From CAZNQW01 sp964575225 (GTDB lineage: Bacteria; Chloroflexota; Anaerolineae; JAAYZQ01), in contig CAZNQW010000206.1 in NCBI GenBank assembly GCA_964575225.1, positions 1 to 7,020 of the forward strand: DNA of 7,020 nt. The letters run 5' to 3'. A model generated the notes under the pieces. It was not told the DNA's origin and searched no databases. It saw only the letters and a list, made by a program, of their open reading frames with translations. Below, piece after piece: positions 1 through 5,061 of the stretch. The position numbers and the translations under genes were made by a program. Every line of letters begins with the position of its first letter. Within the stretch, counting starts at the first letter, position 1.

Positions 1-12
1 CAGGCTAGTTGT

Positions 13-23
13 CAGACGGTCTG
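13..23. repeat. Short palindrome CAGAC-G-GTCTG
   Basis: An 11-bp perfect palindrome lies in the otherwise featureless first 64 bases, beyond the terminator of the ferritin-like gene. It could be half of an operator for a gene off the left edge, but a palindrome this short can arise by chance. I see no other feature in 1-64. Confidence 0.2.
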
Positions 24-64
24 TCTCGTTGTTGGGCGAACACGCAGGTGCTGCCGGCCTTGGC

Positions 65-102
65 AAAAAAAAACACGGCATCACCGTCTCGGTGATGCCG
101 TG
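65..102 (-). terminator. Strong Rho-independent terminator of the EncFtn gene
   Basis: On the minus strand a perfect 12-bp stem (CACGGCATCACC pairing with GGTGATGCCGTG, plus-strand arms 74-85 and 91-102) with a 5-nt loop is followed directly by nine T (plus-strand A65-A73). It begins 37 nt after the stop codon of the ferritin-like gene. The plus-strand side has no U-tract, so it works for leftward transcription only. It indicates that nothing further left is routinely co-transcribed with that gene. Confidence 0.93.
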
Positions 103-139
103 GGTTCGAGGCGATTCACACGCAAAAAAGACTTGCGCC

Positions 140-424
140 CTAGTGGGAAATCTCCCCTTCGGTGAACAGGAAATCCTTCAATTCATGATCAAAGGTGGGA
201 TCCTGCCGCCGGATCCATTCCAGGACCATGGCCGCGTGTTCCTTTTCCTCATCGCGGTTGTGCGCCAGGATTTCCTTCAGCTCTGGGTCCGTGCACACAT
301 CGACCCGTTGATTGTACCAGTCGACCGCCTCCAATTCTTCGATGAGCGAGACCAACGCTCGATGCATCTCCCTCGTTTCGTTGGAAAGCTCCGAAACCGG
401 TTCATGATAACCCACACTTGCCAT
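140..424 (-). CDS. Encapsulated-ferritin-type ferroxidase (EncFtn / encapsulin-associated ferritin-like protein), no cargo tail
   Basis: This is a small all-helical iron-oxidising protein. EncFtn family members form a ring-shaped decamer that converts Fe(II) to Fe(III) and normally work inside an encapsulin shell. The central stretch EELEAVDWYNQRVD...HNRDEEKEHAAM is nearly the same as I recall for the Rhodospirillum rubrum protein. Numbered from the in-frame ATG at 430, E32, Y39, E62 and H65 (ferroxidase centre), W38, and E31/E34 (entry site) are all present at the same positions. I chose the ATG at 424 because the GGGAGG ribosome site (432-437) is 7 nt from it but only 1 nt from the ATG at 430. 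The protein stops right after the fold (LFTEGEISH), whereas the R. rubrum protein continues about 40 residues to an encapsulin-targeting peptide. It lies 79 nt after the MmgE/PrpD gene on the same strand with no convincing own promoter, and ends at a strong terminator. Identification is confident; shell partner unknown. Confidence 0.93.
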   Translation of the reverse strand: MASVGYHEPVSELSNETREMHRALVSLIEELEAVDWYNQRVDVCTDPELKEILAHNRDEEKEHAAMVLEWIRRQDPTFDHELKDFLFTEGEISH

Positions 425-431
425 TGTCATT

Positions 432-437
432 CCTCCC
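432..437 (-). promoter_or_regulatory. Ribosome binding site of EncFtn (decides the start)
   Basis: GGGAGG on the minus strand lies 1 nt from the ATG at 430 and 7 nt from the ATG at 424. The spacing favours the inner ATG, giving MASVGYHEP as the N-terminus. Confidence 0.75.
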
Positions 438-460
438 TATCCGTATATTCCATAAATGCT

Positions 461-477
461 CGCCGAACGAGTCGGCG
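461..477 (-). other. Small hairpin between MmgE/PrpD and EncFtn genes
   Basis: A 6-bp stem (CGCCGA/TCGGCG) with a 5-nt loop is followed on the minus strand by AGCATTTATGG, a poor U-tract. It may be a weak terminator or an RNA-processing site that sets the expression ratio of the two genes. On sequence alone it cannot be told from chance. Confidence 0.3.
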
Positions 478-503
478 GCATTTGTGGTTTCCATCGTTGT
501 TCA

Positions 504-1859
504 TCAGAACAGGTCAACGCACACAGGTTGCTGTTCCAGTGTGCGGACGCGTTCAATGAGCCGGTCGCCTTGACCGTCCCATTTCGTGCCCACGAGCATC
601 TGTCGAAACTTGCGCTCAATCTCGTCCCAGCTCAGCGGATTCTCTGGGTCGCCCTTGGGATAATCCACCTGCTCGACCATAGCCTGCCCATTGTGTAGCG
701 TTACGGAAACCCGGGCAGGCCATGCTTCCGGATACCGCGCTTCCAAAGCAGGGCTGTGTACCACCTGCACGCGCTCCACCAAGGGCCGAAGCTGAGGATC
801 GGCGACGGATTCCGGCGTAAACTCCCCCAGGCCGACGCGGCCCCGCAGCAGGGCGCTGGCCACACAGTACTGCACACTGAACTTGGCTGCCTGAGGGTGA
901 TCAGCCGTTGGATTATCGGTCAGCGCCATGGCGGCTTGATAGGTCTCTACGCGTACTTGCGCGATCTGCTCCACATCGCTGCCCAACCTGCCTCGCAACT
1001 GCAAGGCGGCGTCGATGGCTGGATGCGTATGCCGGCACGATGCATGGGGCTTGATCGACACACCCGAAATCCGGTACTCGTCCATATCGGAAGACAGGCC
1101 GTCTACAACGTGCATGGGATTTGCATCCTGCGACGTGGCGGCGAAAAAACCTCTCCCGCCCTCCAGAATATGGCGCGCACCCGTCAGCCCTCGTTGGGCC
1201 AGGTCCGCAGCCAACACACCGCCAGAAGCCGCGCGACCGGCATGCAACGGCTTGCTCATGGCCCCATCGGTGTTGAATTCCCACAGCCCACCGGCCATCG
1301 TTCCGGCGCTGCCCAAGGCCCAGGTCATCTGTTCGGTGTCAAGGCCGAGCAACCGACCAGCAGCCGCCGTGCTGCCAAAGATGCCGCAGGTGGCCGTATT
1401 GTGCCAGACACGATAATGACTGGCCCCCACCGCCTCGCCAACACGGATCGCTACCTCGTAGCCCAGCACGATCGCAGTCAACAGGTCTGGGCCACTGGAT
1501 CCCAACTCCTCAGCCATAGCCAGAGCGGCCGGTATCACCACCGCCCCTGGATGCACCAAAGAGGCCCGGTGCAAATCGTCCATTTCCACAATGTGCGAAA
1601 GGGCGCCATTCGTAAGTGCTGCGACCTCTGCGCTTCGCTTGCCTGCCAGACCCAGCACGGTCGCCGACCCGCTACCCTGACTGGCGGCACGATCCAGAAA
1701 TAACCGCCCGGGCGTGGTGATCGTCCCCGCCATGGCCGACCCGAGCCAGTCCAATGTGTAGTACTTGGCAGCATCGACCACTTCAGGTGTACGGTCCATT
1801 GGCTGTGCGACCACCAAAAAATTCGCCAATTGCTCGGTCAAAGAGGCCCGGTGCTCCAT
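504..1859 (-). CDS. MmgE/PrpD family protein (2-methylcitrate dehydratase / cis-aconitate decarboxylase superfamily)
   Basis: A cytosolic enzyme of the MmgE/PrpD fold. Characterised members dehydrate 2-methylcitrate (PrpD), decarboxylate cis-aconitate (IRG1/CadA) or epimerise iminodisuccinate; the substrate here is not predictable. With the ATG at 1859 it has 451 residues, the usual family length. Helical domain: LTEQLANF near the start, HIVEMDDLHRASLVHPG (89-105, with the conserved D94 and H103), WHNTATCGIFG (H153 at the active-site position) and DGAMSKPLHAGRAA (198-211, K203). The lid domain begins near SIKPHASCRHTHPAID (268-282, K270). No family hallmark is missing. The frame is open up to a GTG at 1907, but the promoter below would start RNA near 1918, leaving no room for a ribosome site there. 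AGGTGGGAG (1866-1874) serves the ATG at 1859, or less well the one at 1865. The gene has its own promoter facing the HOT-like dehydrogenase and is probably co-transcribed with EncFtn. Confidence 0.93.
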   Translation of the reverse strand: MEHRASLTEQLANFLVVAQPMDRTPEVVDAAKYYTLDWLGSAMAGTITTPGRLFLDRAASQGSGSATVLGLAGKRSAEVAALTNGALSHIVEMDDLHRASLVHPGAVVIPAALAMAEELGSSGPDLLTAIVLGYEVAIRVGEAVGASHYRVWHNTATCGIFGSTAAAGRLLGLDTEQMTWALGSAGTMAGGLWEFNTDGAMSKPLHAGRAASGGVLAADLAQRGLTGARHILEGGRGFFAATSQDANPMHVVDGLSSDMDEYRISGVSIKPHASCRHTHPAIDAALQLRGRLGSDVEQIAQVRVETYQAAMALTDNPTADHPQAAKFSVQYCVASALLRGRVGLGEFTPESVADPQLRPLVERVQVVHSPALEARYPEAWPARVSVTLHNGQAMVEQVDYPKGDPENPLSWDEIERKFRQMLVGTKWDGQGDRLIERVRTLEQQPVCVDLF

Positions 1860-1865
1860 GGTCAT

Positions 1866-1874
1866 CTCCCACCT
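1866..1874 (-). promoter_or_regulatory. Ribosome binding site of the MmgE/PrpD gene (decides the start)
   Basis: AGGTGGGAG on the minus strand abuts the ATG at 1865 and gives 6-9 nt spacing to the ATG at 1859. No comparable site precedes the GTG at 1907. Confidence 0.65.
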
Positions 1875-1924
1875 ACCCTTCTGACATGGGTGCCACTGAC
1901 GATACACTTGTAGCGCTCAGTGCC

Positions 1925-1953
1925 AGTATACCACACCTGACGCGTTGGGTCAA
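1925..1953 (-). promoter_or_regulatory. Sigma70-type promoter for MmgE/PrpD(-EncFtn)
   Basis: On the minus strand TTGACC (1953-1948), a 17-bp spacer and TATACT (1930-1925) form a near-consensus promoter. The spacer ends in TGG, giving an extended -10 (TGnTATACT). The start of RNA is predicted near 1918, about 59 nt before the chosen ATG. Confidence 0.85.
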
Positions 1954-1982
1954 TAAACTGTTCGCTCCGCAAAGGTATTGAC
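1949..1982. repeat. Inverted repeat GTCAATA-N20-TATTGAC joining two divergent -35 regions
   Basis: The 7-bp arms (1949-1955 and 1976-1982) include the -35 cores of both divergent promoters, so the region is a mirror image about 1965/1966. Two -35 boxes facing apart explain the TTGAC part; the extra matching TA on the inner side is beyond that need. A regulator binding between the arms would affect both transcripts. Confidence 0.6.
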
Positions 1983-2006
1983 AATCGTACGGCTATGTGG
2001 TATATT
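1978..2006 (+). promoter_or_regulatory. Strong sigma70-type promoter for the HOT-like dehydrogenase
   Basis: Perfect TTGACA (1978-1983), a 17-bp spacer ending in TGG, and TATATT (2001-2006) form an extended -10 promoter close to consensus. RNA should start near 2013. The next large coding region starts at 2357, so the leader is about 344 nt. Confidence 0.88.
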
Positions 2007-2012
2007 CTTGTT

Positions 2013-2356
2013 GTCGGTATGGCTCGGTGCCGACCCCATAGTCACTCATTGCAGATTCGTCCTCGATGTACCCTGATTCTCTCCTGCTGAGCCGGTGTGA
2101 TGGCTCAGAATATGCTGTGCGGATTGGCCGATTTCCGACTTTGCCATCATAAAGGGGTTGAAACATGCACACCTTCTGCTGCGAACTCCTTCATGAAATC
2201 CCATCGGCTGGCCCACGGTACGCTGCGTCGCTCCCCTCTTCTTTTCTGCTGAAAAGGCAGAAAACCTATCTGGAGAAAGGAGGGTAGTTAAAAACGGACT
2301 TGACCCAACCCTTGTGTTCTAACGTGTGACCCTTCTCTACAGAAAGGAGACGGACA
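2013..2356 (+). other. Long 5' leader of the HOT-like dehydrogenase mRNA
   Basis: About 344 nt lie between the predicted RNA start and the ATG. Visible structure: a 5'-terminal hairpin GTCGG/CCGAC (2013-2017, 2030-2034); a perfect 7-bp hairpin CTGAGCC/GGCTCAG (2087-2093, 2102-2108); a perfect 8-bp hairpin TTTTCTGC/GCAGAAAA (2242-2249, 2257-2264); and a small CCTTCT/AGAAAGG fold with one bulge (2331-2347) that would partly cover the real ribosome site. The 9-mer AGAAAGGAG occurs twice, at 2341-2349 (the true SD, 7 nt from the ATG) and at 2274-2282, where no start codon follows. I do not recognise a known riboswitch class, and no hairpin carries a U-tract, so a transcription attenuator is not evident. 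Translation-level control is possible. Confidence 0.5.
2165..2287 (+). CDS. Candidate 40-residue leader peptide / upstream ORF
   Basis: ATG at 2165 is preceded by AAAGGGG (2151-2157) at 7-nt spacing, a good ribosome site. The frame runs 40 codons to TAG at 2285-2287, starting MHTFCCELLHEIPSAG and ending KTYLEKGG. It has no membrane segment, no known domain and no run of one amino acid typical of attenuator peptides. Its 3' end covers the 8-bp hairpin at 2242-2264, so ribosomes on it would melt that structure. It lies wholly inside the long leader, 69 nt before the dehydrogenase. It may be a regulatory uORF, a small protein, or chance. Confidence 0.3.
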   Translation: MHTFCCELLHEIPSAGPRYAASLPSSFLLKRQKTYLEKGG

Positions 2357-3640
2357 ATGACCCACGCATTGGAAACCATCATACCCCTGAATATGGCCAA
2401 ACTCAAATTCGGCCTGGGCGCCACTGAGGAATTGGGATACGAGCTTCGGGCGGCAGGCGCCAAAAAAGTGCTTCTTGTCACGGACATGAACCTGTGGCCC
2501 TTTGGCGTAATCGACAAGGTCAAACAGGTAATCGAAGACGAAAAAATTGAGCTGACGATATTTGACGACGTTCACATTGAGCCAACCGACTTGTCCTTCA
2601 AGAATGCCATCGAAAAGGTAGGCGGTGTGGTCTATGACGCCTTTGTCGCACTGGGAGGCGGCAGCACCATCGACACGGCCAAGGCCATGAATCTGTTCAA
2701 CACCTACCCGGCCGGTCTGTACGCGTATATCAACAAACCAATCGGCGAGGGCAAGCTGGTTCCCGGCCTACTCAAGCCGATGTTCGCTCTACCGACCACT
2801 TCCGGCACAGGTAGCGAGACCACACCGGCCATCGTGCTCGATCTGTTAGAGCTAAAGGTCAAGACCGGCATCTCGCATCACAATATCCGGCCTACCATGG
2901 CCATTGTCGACCCTTTGAACACCGTCTCCATGTCTCCCGCCATCACAGCCAGCACCGGACTGGATGTGTTTACCCACGCTGCCGAGTCGTTCACCAACCT
3001 ACCCTATAACACGCGGCTCAAACCAGAGGACCCGGCGCATCGGCCACCCTACATCGGGTCCAACCCGATTTCCGATCTCTGGAGCGAGCAAGCACTGGAA
3101 TGGGTGGGCAACTATTTGCGGCGAGCCTGCTACAATGGCAACGACATCGAAGCCCGAACCTACATGTCGTTGGCCAGCACCTTTGCCGGTATCGGCTTTG
3201 GGAACGCGGGCGTGCACATTCCCCACAGCCTTGGGTACCCCATCGGGGGCATGCTCCGCGAGTATATGCCGCCTGGATATCCCGTCAAGGAACCGATGGT
3301 GCCCCACGGCATGGCCACAGTCCTTACAGCGCCTGCCGCTTTCCGGTTCACCGCACCAAGCAACCCGGCCAAGCATGCCCGGGTCGCCGAGCTAATGGGA
3401 GTCAACATTGAGGGCCTTTCCGCCCTGGAAGCGGCCTATCTGCTGCCCGACGCTATCATCGACCTGATGATGGATATCGGCTGCCCCAACGGGCTTCAGG
3501 AACTCGGCTTTACCGAAGCCGATATCCCCGGCCTGGTGGAGGGTGGTTGGAAGCAACAGCGTCTTCTCGTCGGCAGCCCCCGACCCGTCAGCAAGGAGGA
3601 TCTCGCCCGCATCTTTGAAGAATCAATGGTCCTCTGGTAG
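2357..3640 (+). CDS. Iron-type alcohol dehydrogenase, hydroxyacid-oxoacid transhydrogenase (HOT/ADHFE1) branch
   Basis: A cytosolic group III (Fe-dependent) dehydrogenase of 427 residues. HOT enzymes oxidise 4-hydroxybutyrate to succinic semialdehyde while reducing 2-oxoglutarate to D-2-hydroxyglutarate on tightly held NAD; related bacterial members are 4-hydroxybutyrate dehydrogenases. N-terminal Rossmann-type domain: GGGSTIDTAKA (100-110) and TTSGTGSETT (147-156). C-terminal helical domain metal ligands by alignment with FucO: D203 and H207 (TGLDVFTH), H290 (VHIPHSLGYP) and H317 (VPHGMA). The stretches LPYNTR...PAHRPPYIGSNPISD and FAGIGFGNAGVH, and tyrosine (Y294) at the place of FucO's catalytic-pocket His267, match mammalian ADHFE1 rather than ordinary alcohol dehydrogenases. 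AAAGGAG lies 7 nt before the ATG. It is transcribed alone from a strong promoter to a strong terminator, divergent from MmgE/PrpD. The exact substrate pair is inferred. Confidence 0.92.
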   Translation: MTHALETIIPLNMAKLKFGLGATEELGYELRAAGAKKVLLVTDMNLWPFGVIDKVKQVIEDEKIELTIFDDVHIEPTDLSFKNAIEKVGGVVYDAFVALGGGSTIDTAKAMNLFNTYPAGLYAYINKPIGEGKLVPGLLKPMFALPTTSGTGSETTPAIVLDLLELKVKTGISHHNIRPTMAIVDPLNTVSMSPAITASTGLDVFTHAAESFTNLPYNTRLKPEDPAHRPPYIGSNPISDLWSEQALEWVGNYLRRACYNGNDIEARTYMSLASTFAGIGFGNAGVHIPHSLGYPIGGMLREYMPPGYPVKEPMVPHGMATVLTAPAAFRFTAPSNPAKHARVAELMGVNIEGLSALEAAYLLPDAIIDLMMDIGCPNGLQELGFTEADIPGLVEGGWKQQRLLVGSPRPVSKEDLARIFEESMVLW

Positions 3641-3675
3641 GCAGAATTCCCACATTCAAAAGGACCGTCTAGCAG

Positions 3676-3709
3676 AACCCGAAGAGGCCCAGATCCTCTT
3701 CGGGTTTTT
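3676..3709 (+). terminator. Rho-independent terminator of the HOT-like dehydrogenase
   Basis: A perfect 12-bp stem, AACCCGAAGAGG (3676-3687) with CCTCTTCGGGTT (3695-3706), has a 7-nt loop and five T (3705-3709). It lies 35 nt after the stop codon and separates this gene from the DUF364 gene. Confidence 0.93.
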
Positions 3710-3719
3710 GAAATATCCA

Positions 3720-3742
3720 ATGATTGAACTGATTTTAATCAT
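3720..3742. promoter_or_regulatory. AT-rich palindrome, candidate operator
   Basis: TGATT-TT-AATCA (3730-3741) is a perfect interrupted palindrome. A further TGATT at 3721-3725, 9 bp upstream of the first half-site, also forms ATGATT-N11-AATCAT. These sites sit just upstream of the promoter of the DUF364 gene, where a repressor or activator could act. They look loosely like metalloregulator sites but do not fit the Fur consensus. Confidence 0.35.
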
Positions 3743-3761
3743 ATCTCTTTTCCAAATTCTT

Positions 3762-3770
3762 TGATATGAT
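3762..3770 (+). promoter_or_regulatory. Extended -10 promoter of the DUF364 gene
   Basis: TGATATGAT contains TATGAT (3765-3770) with TG one base upstream, an extended -10. No good -35 is present at 16-18 bp, which extended -10 promoters tolerate or which suggests an activator. RNA would begin near 3777, 74 nt before the ATG at 3851. Confidence 0.55.
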
Positions 3771-3850
3771 GTAGCAAGAGTACCGACAACACCGCGCGAT
3801 TCGGAACGTCATTCTAAGGACAGCACGAAGCATGGAAAGGAGATCGTAGC

Positions 3851-4672
3851 ATGGCAAAAAGCACTCTGATCGAAGCCTGGATAAAGGATTTGCAGGAGGC
3901 CCTAGACGGCCATCACCTGACGGTGACGGATGTGCGCATCGGCGTCTTTTACACTGCCGCCCAGCTCTCTGACGGCAGCACGGGAGTGGCCTTTACACCT
4001 CGCGGATTGAGCGACACGGTCTGCTGCCCCAAGTCGGCGTCCGCCGCCCCTCCCGCCGGCAAATTGGCGGGCATGGAGGCCTGGGACCTGGCCCTCTATG
4101 CCCAGGCCTCCATGCCACTGCGCCGCGCCGTTGGGGTAGCCGTCCTCAATGCCCTGTCGGCCGCCGCGGTCAAGCACCATGGCATAGTGGGCGGGCAGGC
4201 CGTCGCCGGCCTCGACGCCCTGGCAGCCGCTGAGGTGCAGCCCGACGACCGGGTAGCCATGGTCGGCGGATTCTTGCCCTTTATTAAAGCACTCAAGGGC
4301 CGCGTACGAGATCTATGGGTGGTGGACAAGCACCCCGAGGCCTTGAAAGAGGATGAACTCGCCTTCTGGCGATCGCCCGAGCAGGCTATCGATGTTCTGT
4401 CCAAGGCCGATGTGGTGATCATCACCGGCTCGTCCTTGGTGGAAGGTGGCATCGACGAGCTGCTACAGGCAGCCGCCAACGCACGCCGCGTCGTTCTGAC
4501 CGGGCCCACTGCCTCGCCCTGGCCCCCAACCTTTTTCGAACGCGGCGTCGACGTTCTGGGCGGCATCGAAATCGCCGACGGCAAGCGAATGCTACAGGTG
4601 GTCAGTGAGGGCGGTTCTGGCTACTTTTTCGAAGACAGCGCCGCCAAAGTCAGTGTGATTCGGAACAACTAG
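3851..4672 (+). CDS. DUF4213/DUF364 family protein (putative heavy-metal chelation, Rossmann-like)
   Basis: A 273-residue cytosolic protein. DUF364 (PF04016) was proposed from the Dhaf_3308 crystal structure to join an enolase-N-like domain (DUF4213) and a Rossmann-like domain around a site that might bind metal; no reaction is established. The N-terminal part (about 8-95) has GVFYTAAQL, TGVAFTPRG and a CCP at 58-60. The Rossmann-like part (about 130-250) shows strand-loop patterns DRVAMVGGFLPFI (133-145), LWVVDKHPE (155-163), ADVVIITGSSLVEGGIDELL (186-205) and RRVVLTGPTASPWP (212-225). The ITGSSLVEG loop is the clearest family mark. No signal peptide or membrane segment is seen. AGGAG (3838-3842) lies 8 nt before the ATG. 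It is a single gene with its own promoter, bounded on the left by the dehydrogenase terminator. Such proteins often sit near metal or cofactor transport genes, but none is visible here. Confidence 0.88.
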   Translation: MAKSTLIEAWIKDLQEALDGHHLTVTDVRIGVFYTAAQLSDGSTGVAFTPRGLSDTVCCPKSASAAPPAGKLAGMEAWDLALYAQASMPLRRAVGVAVLNALSAAAVKHHGIVGGQAVAGLDALAAAEVQPDDRVAMVGGFLPFIKALKGRVRDLWVVDKHPEALKEDELAFWRSPEQAIDVLSKADVVIITGSSLVEGGIDELLQAAANARRVVLTGPTASPWPPTFFERGVDVLGGIEIADGKRMLQVVSEGGSGYFFEDSAAKVSVIRNN

Positions 4673-4676
4673 CAAG

Positions 4677-4700
4677 CCGCTGACGTCGAACGGCCAGCGG
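4677..4700. repeat. Inverted repeat CCGCTG-N12-CAGCGG after the DUF364 gene
   Basis: The 6-bp arms (4677-4682, 4695-4700) begin 4 nt after the stop codon. This is the first of three inverted repeats in the stretch 4673-4850. No U-tract follows. It may protect the 3' end of the mRNA or be incidental in GC-rich sequence. Confidence 0.35.
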
Positions 4701-4751
4701 TGTGCGGCAGGCCGGCGGCGAGGACCCGTTCGGCAGACGACCTCATGGGCG

Positions 4752-4776
4752 CCAAGACCCCATGAATGGGGCTTGG
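4752..4776. repeat. Compact hairpin with one bulged A
   Basis: CCAAG-A-CCCCA (4752-4762) pairs with TGGGG-CTTGG (4767-4776) across a TGAA loop, a 10-bp stem with one bulged A. The following GGCGAAAGCG is not a U-tract. It lies between two other inverted repeats in a gene-free stretch. Confidence 0.4.
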
Positions 4777-4801
4777 GCGAAAGCGCTAACGTGACCTCTG
4801 A

Positions 4802-4849
4802 CGAGCCCAGCGGCTCCCAGTGCACAGTCCTGAGGAGCCGCTGGGCTCG
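4802..4849. repeat. Perfect 16-bp inverted repeat with 16-nt loop
   Basis: CGAGCCCAGCGGCTCC (4802-4817) and its exact complement GGAGCCGCTGGGCTCG (4834-4849) flank CAGTGCACAGTCCTGA. There is no U-tract on either strand and no obvious flanking target-site duplication. It could end transcription of the DUF364 gene without a U-run, act as an mRNA-stability structure, or be a dispersed palindromic element. A stem this long and exact is unlikely by chance. Confidence 0.7.
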
Positions 4850-4866
4850 AGATGGGATGAGGCTTA

Positions 4867-4895
4867 CAGACAGAGCGTATAGGCGTGGGTATTAT
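4867..4895 (+). promoter_or_regulatory. Weak candidate promoter for the secreted repeat protein
   Basis: CAGACA (4867-4872), a 17-bp spacer and TATTAT (4890-4895) match 4/6 and 5/6 of the sigma70 hexamers. RNA would start near 4902, leaving a leader of about 160 nt. Apart from this and the inverted repeats, I see nothing in the roughly 390 bp between the DUF364 gene and the next gene. Confidence 0.35.
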
Positions 4896-5061
4896 AAATC
4901 CAAATCTAGGGGAGCGCCCAGCACACAACAACCCCAATGATCCCCATTAGCATTGACGCAACATACAGATGCCGGCAGTCGGCGTGAACACTGACGGGCA
5001 TTGCTGCGACATTTTCACCTGGATTGCTCTTCCCTGAAGAGATGACTCAAGGAGACTTGCC

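Noticed and set aside
422..430. Both minus-strand genes start with an ATG-ACN-ATGG double start
   Set aside because: A curious likeness (ATGACAATGG and ATGACCATGG), but two short cases next to purine-rich ribosome sites are easily coincidental.
756..1703. Open frame of about 315 codons on the plus strand inside the MmgE/PrpD gene
   Set aside because: It lies fully antisense to a gene with clear family motifs, its translation looks like low-complexity antisense of GC-rich codons, and it shows no domain or ribosome site.
1860..1907. Upstream GTG start for the MmgE/PrpD gene at 1907
   Set aside because: No ribosome site precedes it, and the predicted RNA start (about 1918) is only 11 nt away; the added residues do not look like the family N-terminus.
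2019..2090. Short ORF starting at ATG 2019 in the leader (23 codons)
   Set aside because: It has no ribosome site, would lie about 6 nt from the predicted RNA 5' end, and overlaps the 5' stem; leaderless translation cannot be excluded but is unsupported.
2300..2328. TTGACC at 2300-2305 as a second -35 closer to the dehydrogenase gene
   Set aside because: No -10-like hexamer lies 16-18 bp downstream (CGTGTG at 17 bp).
4802..4849. The 16-bp inverted repeat as ends of a transposable element
   Set aside because: The enclosed 16 nt are too short for any element and no target-site duplication is visible.
4953..4981. TTGACG at 4953-4958 as a promoter for the secreted protein gene
   Set aside because: The region 16-18 bp downstream is GC-rich with no -10 resemblance.
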